Origin: Rhodopseudomonas palustris JSC-3b
GTDB taxonomy: Bacteria > Pseudomonadota > Alphaproteobacteria > Rhizobiales > Xanthobacteraceae
DNA: 64,000 nt
Reading direction: 5' to 3'
NCBI GenBank assembly: GCA_000504425.1
Contig: KI632513.1
Coordinates: 3,009,276 to 3,073,275, forward strand
Shown: one piece after another, positions 58,235-64,000 of the stretch
Numbering within the stretch: the stretch's first letter is position 1
How the letters are laid out: each line of letters begins with the position of its first letter
Notes under the pieces: model-generated
What the model saw: only the letters and a program-made list of their open reading frames with translations
Databases searched by the model: none
Told to the model about the DNA's origin: nothing
Program-made: the position numbers and the translations under genes

Positions 58235-58996
58235 CTACGGATATTTGCCCGGATTATTGGTCATATCCATGTAGTCAGCATTGGCCTTTTGGAAACGAGC
58301 GAACAGCTCCGGGAGATTGGCCGGCGGCGGGTTTTGCTTGCGTGCATTTTCCCATGCCGTTTTGCTGGTTCGAAATTCGCCCATGATGCTCGCCTGGGTC
58401 TTGGTCGGCGTCGGACCGGAACTACCTGAACTGGGCGGGATCGGCGGCGTTGGCGGCGGGTTGGCGGTCACTTGCGGCGTGGGCGTGGGTGCCGGCGACG
58501 CCGTGCCCGGGTTGGATGGCGGACCGCCCCAGCTTGCCCAATCGCCGAGTTCATCGGGCAGATCAGTCTGCAGGATCGATGATTTCTGGGTCATCGGCAT
58601 CAGGCCCTGGCCTTCGTTGACCACCGCCTCATGCACCACGCCGCTCTTGTCGGCCGCGATTTTCAGGATGCCGTGATAATAGGTCTGGGTTTCGTTCGAT
58701 CCCGCCGGGATCGGCACCACGCCGCCCTCAAAGATCGCGACATAGATCCAGCCAACATCCTTGTTGTAGACCGGAACGACCTGGCTGATCTTCACCCGGA
58801 TCTTGCTGTAGTCGTTGGTCATCACCTGCTGCGAGGCAAACACATTGACGAAATCGCGGATCGCGCGCTCAGCCTGCCATGGCTGCACGCCGTGGTCGGC
58901 CGGCTGGGCCAACGCCGATCCGCCGGCCAGCCATGACAAGCTAGCCGCGACAAGGGTGATCAGTAAGAGAAAACGCTGAAGTAACGCGGTGATCAT
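58235..58996 (-). CDS. Secreted protein with Pro/Thr-rich linker, function unknown
   Basis: A 253-residue exported protein. A signal peptide (1-29) ends near GGSALAQ; a folded N-terminal part (30-150, WQAERAIRDFVNVFASQQVM, YNKDVGWIYVAIFEGG, TYYHGILKIAADKSG) is followed by a Pro/Thr-rich linker (TASPAPTPTPQVTANPPPTP). A short helical C-terminus ends FQKANADYMDMTNNPGKYP. ATG at 58996 has AGGAAAGG upstream. I do not recognise the family; a periplasmic or cell-surface location is inferred. Confidence 0.75.
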   Translation of the reverse strand: MITALLQRFLLLITLVAASLSWLAGGSALAQPADHGVQPWQAERAIRDFVNVFASQQVMTNDYSKIRVKISQVVPVYNKDVGWIYVAIFEGGVVPIPAGSNETQTYYHGILKIAADKSGVVHEAVVNEGQGLMPMTQKSSILQTDLPDELGDWASWGGPPSNPGTASPAPTPTPQVTANPPPTPPIPPSSGSSGPTPTKTQASIMGEFRTSKTAWENARKQNPPPANLPELFARFQKANADYMDMTNNPGKYP

Positions 58997-59574
58997 GATC
59001 TTGACCTTTCCTAATGGTGAGGTCGCGCGTTCAAAGCTATTCGAGGACCGGAGCGGCATGGCGCTTCGCCCTCGCAGCAAGGCTACGAGCCGGCCGGTTC
59101 CATCGCAACGATTAGTTGGGAACTAACGACGAGAGTCGTAGAAGGTATTTTTTGTATCGCGGATCGGTAGCGGCGATGGCGACCACAGCCGCGACGCCCA
59201 AGGACTAACTCGCAGCAACGCGAACTAACCGCATTTGCGTCGCACTCGCGCGCATCCTGAGCCAGGCCCGGAGCTATGCGGGGTTCAGCCAGAGCACGGA
59301 TGCTAACAACGGCGACCGATACCAGGCTCTCCGCGCGTCATGGCCGGGCGGGCTGGGCCATTGGCCATCAAACCCTTGCACCATCAGGTGGCACCGACGA
59401 CCGTCATACCCGCGCTTGTCGCAGGTATCCACGCCTTGAAAACGCTACGAGAGCAAAGACGTCGACCAGCCCGGCCTTGCCGCGCGCATGGGCTGGCATC
59501 AATGCCATTGGCATTAAAACGCACATGCCCGCGACTGAGCGCGGGCATGGCACGTCAGCAATGAGAGCTGCCGA
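58997..59574. other. 578-base intergenic region with palindrome and repeat
   Basis: Contains TTAGTT-GGG-AACTAA (59112-59126), a palindrome with further AACTAA copies near 59204 and 59222, about 115 bases 5' of the secreted-protein gene; a promoter or operator is possible. The right half (59337-59555) is a divergent family A repeat. No coding frame is credible. Confidence 0.5.
59397..59555. repeat. Family A intergenic palindromic repeat (copy 7)
   Basis: CGTCATACCCGCGCTTGTCG, GGTATCCACGCCTTG, then AAGACGTCGACCAGCCCGGC, with an outer ATGCCATTGGCATTAA motif and CATGCCCGCGACTGAGCGCG. The copy is more diverged than the others. Confidence 0.7.
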
Positions 59575-60381
59575 TTACTTGTCGGCGTCGGCCTTGAGCG
59601 CGTCGGGCTTCGGCATCAGCACGATGTTGTAGCCGGAATCGACGTAGTGCGTTTCGCCGGTGACGCCGCCCGACAGGTCCGACAGCAGATACAAAGCCGA
59701 GCCACCGAGGTCGTCCAGCGTCACGCCGCGGCCGAGCGGCGAGTGCTTTTCCATGAAGCTGAACATCGCGCGCGAATCGCCGATGCCGGCACCGGCCAGC
59801 GTCCGCACCGGACCAGCCGAGATCGCGTTGACGCGGATGCCGCGCGGGCCGAGATCGCAGGCGAGATAGCGCACGCTGGCTTCCAGCGCTGCCTTGGCCA
59901 GACCCATGACATTGTAGTTCGGCATCGCGCGCTCGGAGGCGCCGAAGGTCAGCGTGATCATCGCGCCGCCATCGGTCATCAACGCCGCGGCGCGCTTGGC
60001 GATCTCGGTGAACGAGAAGCACGAGATCACCATGGTGCGCGAGAAATTGGCGCGGCTGGTGTCGATATACTGGCCGCGCAGCTCGTTCTTGTCCGAGAAG
60101 CCGATCGCGTGGATCACGAAATCGAGCTTGCCCCACTTTTCCTTGAGCGTGTCGAACACCGCATCGACGCTGGCGATGTCTTCGACGTCGCAGGGCAGCA
60201 CCAGATCGGAGTTCAGCGATTCGGCGAGCGGCTTGACCCGGCGCGCCAGCGCGTCGCCCTGATAGGTGAAAGCGAGCTCGGCGCCATGCGCCGCCAGCGT
60301 CTTTGCCATGCCCCAGGCGATCGAATGATCGTTGGCGACACCCATGATCAGGCCGCGCTTGCCCTGCATCAATCCCTGCAT
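59575..60381 (-). CDS. fabI: Enoyl-[acyl-carrier-protein] reductase (NADH) FabI
   Basis: Last reduction step of fatty acid elongation. The SDR nucleotide site is RGLIMGVANDHSIAWGMAKT; the catalytic Tyr and Lys are in PNYNVMGLAKAALEASVRYL, and RVNAISAGPVRTLAGAGI and the C-terminal GETHYVDSGYNIVLMPKP are FabI features. The 268-residue length is normal. It lies 165 bases after fabB on the same strand, with a small hairpin between. Confidence 0.96.
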   Translation of the reverse strand: MQGLMQGKRGLIMGVANDHSIAWGMAKTLAAHGAELAFTYQGDALARRVKPLAESLNSDLVLPCDVEDIASVDAVFDTLKEKWGKLDFVIHAIGFSDKNELRGQYIDTSRANFSRTMVISCFSFTEIAKRAAALMTDGGAMITLTFGASERAMPNYNVMGLAKAALEASVRYLACDLGPRGIRVNAISAGPVRTLAGAGIGDSRAMFSFMEKHSPLGRGVTLDDLGGSALYLLSDLSGGVTGETHYVDSGYNIVLMPKPDALKADADK

Positions 60382-60464
60382 CTCACCGCTCTCTTTAAGT
60401 CGTGTTGAACCTGTCCCCGCCGACGCTTGCGCGCCGCGAACGGGGAACGTTTGCCCAAAAGATC

Positions 60465-60491
60465 AAGACGGCGCTGTGACAGCGCCGCCTT
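60465..60491 (-). terminator. Weak hairpin between fabB and fabI
   Basis: CGGCGCTG-TGA-CAGCGCCG, with a few further pairs, followed on the minus strand by CTTGATCTTTT. The T tract is interrupted, so it may only partly reduce readthrough from fabB into fabI. Confidence 0.35.
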
Positions 60492-60546
60492 GCTCCCGGT
60501 TTTCGTCACTACATTTGGCCCGCCGCGGATGCGGCGGCGAACAATG

Positions 60547-61773
60547 TCAGGCGTCGATGTGCTTGAACACCAGCGTGGCGTTGGTGCCGCCGAAGCCGAA
60601 CGAGTTCGACAGCACGGCGCCGAGCTTGGCGTTGTCGACGCGCTTGCGCACGATCGGCATGTCCGCGAACGCCGGGTCGAGTTCGACGATGTTGGCGCTT
60701 TCGCAGATGAAGCCGTTATTCATCATCAGCAGCGAGTAGATCGCTTCCTGCACGCCGGTGGCACCGAGCGAGTGGCCGGTCAGCGCCTTGGTCGCCGAGA
60801 TCGGCGGGCACTTGTCGCCGGCGCCGAACACGTTGCGGATCGCGTTGATTTCCGGCGGATCACCGGCCGGAGTCGAGGTCGCATGCGGGTTGATGTAGTC
60901 GATCTTGATGCCGCCGGTGGTGGCCAGCGCCATCTTCATGCAGCGCTCGGCGCCTTCGCCGGAGGGCGCCACCATGTCGTAGCCGTCGGAGGTGGCGCCG
61001 TAGCCGATGATCTCGCCATAAATCTTGGCGCCGCGCGCCTTGGCGTGTTCCAGCTCTTCCAGCACCAGCACGCCGGCGCCGCCGGCGATCACGAAGCCGT
61101 CGCGATTGACGTCATAGGGACGCGACGCGGTGGCCGGGGTGTCGTTGTACTTGGAGGACATCGCGCCCATGGCGTCGAACAGCACCGACAGCGACCAGTC
61201 GAGTTCCTCGCAGCCGCCCGCGAACACCACGTCCTGCTTGCCCCACTGGATCAGCTCATAGGCATTGCCGATGCAGTGGTTCGAGGTCGCGCAGGCCGAG
61301 GAGATCGAATAATTGACACCCTTGATCTTGAACCAGGTGGCGAGCGTCGCCGACGCGGTCGAGGACATCGCCTTCGGCACCGCGAACGGGCCGACGCGCT
61401 TGGGGCCCTTGGTGCGGGTGATATCGGCCGCTTCGACAATGGTGCGCGCCGACGGACCGCCGGAGCCCATCACAATGCCGGTGCGCGGATTGGAGATGTC
61501 GGCCTCTTCCAGGCCGGAATCCTGCACCGCCTGTTCCATGGCCACATGGTTCCAGGCCGCGCCTTCGCCGAGGAAGCGCATCGCACGACGATCGACCACA
61601 TCGGCCGGATTGAGCGTGGGAGCACCCTGCACCTGAGACCGGAAACCCAGCTCGGCGTGCTTTTCGGCGCGCGTGATGCCGGACTTGGCATCGAACAGGC
61701 TCGCCAGCACTTCCTGAGTGTTGTTCCCGATCGATGAGACGATACCCATCCCAGTGACGACAACCCGCCTCAT
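60547..61773 (-). CDS. fabB: Beta-ketoacyl-ACP synthase I FabB
   Basis: Condenses malonyl-ACP with acyl-ACP; with FabA it supplies unsaturated fatty acids. Active-site Cys is in [20 protein letters not shown], the two His are in [20 protein letters not shown] and [20 protein letters not shown]. Length 408. ATG at 61773 ([13 protein letters not shown]) has GAGG 5 bases upstream; an in-frame start at 61788 is possible. Located 90 bases after fabA. Confidence 0.95.
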   Translation of the reverse strand: MRRVVVTGMGIVSSIGNNTQEVLASLFDAKSGITRAEKHAELGFRSQVQGAPTLNPADVVDRRAMRFLGEGAAWNHVAMEQAVQDSGLEEADISNPRTGIVMGSGGPSARTIVEAADITRTKGPKRVGPFAVPKAMSSTASATLATWFKIKGVNYSISSACATSNHCIGNAYELIQWGKQDVVFAGGCEELDWSLSVLFDAMGAMSSKYNDTPATASRPYDVNRDGFVIAGGAGVLVLEELEHAKARGAKIYGEIIGYGATSDGYDMVAPSGEGAERCMKMALATTGGIKIDYINPHATSTPAGDPPEINAIRNVFGAGDKCPPISATKALTGHSLGATGVQEAIYSLLMMNNGFICESANIVELDPAFADMPIVRKRVDNAKLGAVLSNSFGFGGTNATLVFKHIDA

Positions 61774-61863
61774 GACCGCCTCGCGCATTCCATTGTTACA
61801 AACTTCTTGTTTACGCAGTCGGCGCCGCCAGTCACTTGGCCGCGCCGCGATTGCAGATCAGCG

Positions 61864-62379
61864 TCACGCAGCATCCTGCTTGAACAGCCCGACCTTCAGA
61901 TCCTTGGCACGATAGATAATCTCGCCATCGGCCGACAACCAGCCATCGGCGATGCCGAGCACCAGCTTCGAGCGCATCACCCGCTTGATGTCGATGTTGT
62001 AGACAACGTGCTTGATGTTGGGCAGCACCTGGCCGGTGAACTTCAGTTCCGACAGGCCGAGGGCGCGGCCGCGGCCTTCGCCGCCGGTCCAGCCCAGGAA
62101 GAAGCCAACCATCTGCCACAGCGCGTCAAGGCCGAGACAGCCCGGCATCACCGGGTCGCCCTTGAAGTGGCAGCCGAAAAACCAGAGGTCCGGGGTCACG
62201 TCCAGCTCGGCGCGAATGTGGCCCTTGCCGAACTCGCCGCCGTCATCATTGATCTCGGTGATGCGATTGAACATCAGCATCGGCGGCAGCGGTAGCTGCG
62301 CATTGCCGGGCCCGAACATTTCGCCGCGGCCACAGGCCAGGAGATCCTCGTAATCGTAGCTTGAACGTCGATCCTGCAT
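61864..62379 (-). CDS. fabA: 3-hydroxydecanoyl-ACP dehydratase/isomerase FabA
   Basis: Dehydrates 3-hydroxydecanoyl-ACP and isomerises trans-2 to cis-3 decenoyl-ACP, the entry to unsaturated fatty acids. The active-site His and Asp are in [20 protein letters not shown], followed by [11 protein letters not shown]. Length 171 residues, exactly the family size. First gene of fabA-fabB-fabI, divergent from irr. Confidence 0.96.
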   Translation of the reverse strand: MQDRRSSYDYEDLLACGRGEMFGPGNAQLPLPPMLMFNRITEINDDGGEFGKGHIRAELDVTPDLWFFGCHFKGDPVMPGCLGLDALWQMVGFFLGWTGGEGRGRALGLSELKFTGQVLPNIKHVVYNIDIKRVMRSKLVLGIADGWLSADGEIIYRAKDLKVGLFKQDAA

Positions 62380-62724
62380 GCTGGGATGCCTTTAACTTTC
62401 CGTCGAGGTACTTCAGCAAGTGGACCGGTATGGCAGTTCCGCAAGGCCGATCTGCGATCGAAAAGCGAGACCGACGTGCGGCCTGCCTCGCGATCGAGGC
62501 CCAAATCTGCAGCACCTGCCACCGCTTCTGCCGAATGTGTCGAAGCGACCGCGGCTCTCTATCACAGCCGCGTGACAGCGCAAAGCGACTCGCCCCGCAC
62601 AACTCCTAGGCAAAACGTCCCAGACCGGACCAGTTGCGAGAAACTTGCACCAAGCCGGAATGCTTCTTATAGTCAACTCGGACAGATGATGACGCGCGAC
62701 GCGGCAAGAGGCTTGGCGGTGCAG
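62380..62724. other. Divergent fabA-irr promoter region (345 bases)
   Basis: Holds the irr promoter at 62645-62673. No ICE box or Irr box (TTAGAA-type inverted repeat) is visible. No small gene is credible here. Confidence 0.6.
62645..62673 (+). promoter_or_regulatory. irr promoter
   Basis: -35 TTGCAC (62645-62650), 17-base spacer, -10 TATAGT (62668-62673). Predicted start near 62680, 45 bases before the chosen irr ATG. Confidence 0.6.
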
Positions 62725-63210
62725 ATGAGGGACGGGGCAAGGTTGGCAGATTATCGACGGGAGTCCATGGCCAGAGCGGCGCATCCAGCGCAGCTGACGG
62801 GCTGCCCCTGGCATGACGTCAACGAAATGCTGCAGGCGGTCGGTTTGCGGCCGACCAGGCAGCGGATGGCGCTCGGCTGGCTGCTGTTTGGCAAGGGCGC
62901 CCGCCATCTCACCGCGGAAATGCTGTACGAGGAAGCGAGCCAGGCCAAGGTGCCGGTGTCGCTGGCCACCGTCTATAACACCCTGAACCAGCTCACCGAA
63001 GCCGGGTTGCTGCGCCAGGTCAGCGTCGATGGCAGCAAGACCTATTTCGACACCAATGTCAGCGACCACCACCATTTCTATCTCGAGAACAACCACGAGC
63101 TGGTCGATATTCCGATGACCGACGTCTTGGTCGGCGCCATGCCCGACATCCCGGAGGGCTACGAAATCAGCCGGATCGACATGGTGGTGCGGCTGCGCAG
63201 AAAGGCCTGA
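62725..63210 (+). CDS. irr: Iron response regulator Irr (heme-responsive Fur family)
   Basis: Irr accumulates under iron limitation and represses heme synthesis and iron-rich proteins; in Bradyrhizobium heme binding triggers its turnover. Present are the heme regulatory motif GCPWHDV with Cys27-Pro28, the helix-turn-helix VGLRPTRQRMALGWLLFGKG, VPVSLATVYNTLNQLTEAGL, and the His-rich heme site DHHHFYLENNHELV. ATG at 62725 (MRDGARLADYRR) puts the Cys at a similar place to Bradyrhizobium Irr; ATG at 62767 (with GGGAG) is an alternative that would shorten the N-terminus. Length 161. Confidence 0.93.
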   Translation: MRDGARLADYRRESMARAAHPAQLTGCPWHDVNEMLQAVGLRPTRQRMALGWLLFGKGARHLTAEMLYEEASQAKVPVSLATVYNTLNQLTEAGLLRQVSVDGSKTYFDTNVSDHHHFYLENNHELVDIPMTDVLVGAMPDIPEGYEISRIDMVVRLRRKA

Positions 63211-63426
63211 TCGAGCCCCCTGGCACGGCGCTTCTCCCGGCGGCGGCGTTGCGTGGCATTCGCCCGCCGCCGATAATTGTCTTTCAATCCCGGGATGGTT
63301 GATTCGCCGGTCAGGCCCGACGAACCGACAGGTGATCGGCGGGCTTGGACCGGGCCTGTTGGCAGACCGCGCACTGCCCGCGAATGCTCCGTGACAGCGC
63401 CGGCGCGGTCCGATAACGGATTTGCC

Positions 63427-64000
63427 ATGGACACGCCGCTGGACACGACGATCGCCCCCCCTTCCGAAACCGACGCACGCTTCGACTCGGCGCGCATCAT
63501 GGCGGCGATCGACCGTCTGGCCGTGCAGTTTTCCGGGCGCGATGACCAGTTCCGCACCGCGATGGCGCAGCTGCTCAAGGCCGAGCTGAGCGCGGCGCGT
63601 CAGGCTGCCCAGGAGCAGCTGCTGAAGGACCGCCACGGCCGGCGCTGCGCCGAGCGGCTGTGCTTCATCCAGGATGAGATCATCCGCATCCTGTACGACG
63701 CCGCGACACGGTATCTGTATAATTCCTCGATCCATTCCAGCGCCGAGCGCATGGCTGTGGTCGCGACCGGCGGCTATGGCCGCGGCCTGATGGCGCCGGA
63801 ATCCGACACCGACCTGTTGTTCGTGCTGCCCTATAAGCAGACCGCCTGGGGCGAGCAGGTCGCCGAGGCGATCCTGTATTGCCTGTGGGACATGGGGCTG
63901 AAGGTCGGCCACGCCACCCGCTCGGTCGATGAATGCATCCGCCAAGCGCGGGCCGACATGACGATCCGCACCGCGCTGTTGGAAACCCGGTTCCTGACCG
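63427..64000 (+). CDS. glnD: [Protein-PII] uridylyltransferase GlnD (3' end beyond window)
   Basis: GlnD uridylylates and deuridylylates PII proteins according to glutamine. The visible 191 residues cover the N-terminal helical part (ARIMAAIDRLAVQFSGRDDQ) and the nucleotidyltransferase domain with motif VVATGGYGRGLMAPESDTDL (GG-x-GR and D-x-D). Domains after residue 191 lie outside the window. ATG at 63427 (MDTPLDTTIAPPSE). The 216 bases upstream contain an irr-downstream hairpin (GGCGGCG/CGCCGCC). Confidence 0.93.
   Translation, partial: MDTPLDTTIAPPSETDARFDSARIMAAIDRLAVQFSGRDDQFRTAMAQLLKAELSAARQAAQEQLLKDRHGRRCAERLCFIQDEIIRILYDAATRYLYNSSIHSSAERMAVVATGGYGRGLMAPESDTDLLFVLPYKQTAWGEQVAEAILYCLWDMGLKVGHATRSVDECIRQARADMTIRTALLETRFLT

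Noticed and set aside
62380-62724. ICE/Irr box in the fabA-irr region
   Set aside because: No TTAGAA-N3-TTCTAA-like inverted repeat was found.
62413-63945. 510-residue minus-strand frame over irr and glnD
   Set aside because: Overlaps two genes with clear family motifs on the plus strand and has no family likeness.

Overview
The window is a high-GC alphaproteobacterial chromosome segment. It most likely comes from the Bradyrhizobium/Rhodopseudomonas group (Nitrobacteraceae). Supporting this are an Irr protein with the heme motif GCPWHDV, a RegB/RegS-type kinase with the GGLQNPF quinone motif, CpdR, a PraR/PhrR-like regulator beside lnt, the fabA-fabB-fabI cluster beside irr, an OxyR-katG pair, and several families of intergenic palindromic repeats of the kind common in these genomes. 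The species call is inference. No rRNA, insertion sequence, prophage, integron or CRISPR array was seen. Coding is dense and no broken gene was found apart from the two cut by the window edges (nusA at the left, glnD at the right).

Region 1 (1-15.9 kb), all on the minus strand, is informational and envelope housekeeping. In transcription order it runs murJ, trpS, a universal stress protein, nfu, tsaB, rimI, fur/mur, a HAD phosphatase, miaB, phoH, ybeY, a CorC-like CBS protein, lnt, praR-like, trmB, rimP and nusA. Many of these genes overlap or nearly touch. From memory of related genomes, metK (between praR and trmB) and plsC (between mur and miaB) would be expected here and are absent; a HAD phosphatase occupies the second position.

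Region 2 (16-24 kb) holds a PfkB kinase, an unrecognised membrane protein, tRNA-Val(GAC) with a clear promoter, cpdR, an N-formylglutamate amidohydrolase, hisN/suhB and a class A penicillin-binding protein with a CtrA-like box in front. Upstream of hisN/suhB, on the opposite strand, is a good candidate for the suhB/alpha-r14 small RNA, with promoter, CCTCC-rich loops and terminator.

Region 3 (24-34.5 kb) is metabolic: a GH4 glycosidase, succinate-semialdehyde dehydrogenase, a beta-lactamase-fold esterase, an acyl-CoA synthetase, a YgjP-like metallopeptidase, an intracellular PHB depolymerase and a two-gene ABC-2 exporter.

Region 4 (34.6-49.9 kb) starts with the redox two-component pair RegB/RegA (RegS/RegR) and continues with MmcB, a VWA protein, a metallo-hydrolase, several small secreted proteins, a secreted esterase, a DUF2269 protein, a FUSC membrane protein, an MmgE/PrpD protein, a secreted trypsin-fold protein whose catalytic triad looks lost, a ThiF/MoeB-type enzyme with a degraded zinc site, a 2-hydroxyacid dehydrogenase and an SH3 protein.

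Region 5 (50-64 kb) has mutS (with a palindromic repeat immediately 5' of it), a Cys-rich mini-protein, a PcaF-type thiolase, divergent oxyR/katG with a visible operator and a strong terminator, a Pro-rich secreted protein, fabI, fabB, fabA, irr and the start of glnD. This end combines oxidative-stress, iron/heme and unsaturated-fatty-acid functions. No wholly new system can be claimed from the sequence. The best leads are the secreted pseudo-protease, the suhB-type sRNA, the repeat element at mutS, the leader hairpin before rimP-nusA and the metK/plsC synteny breaks.
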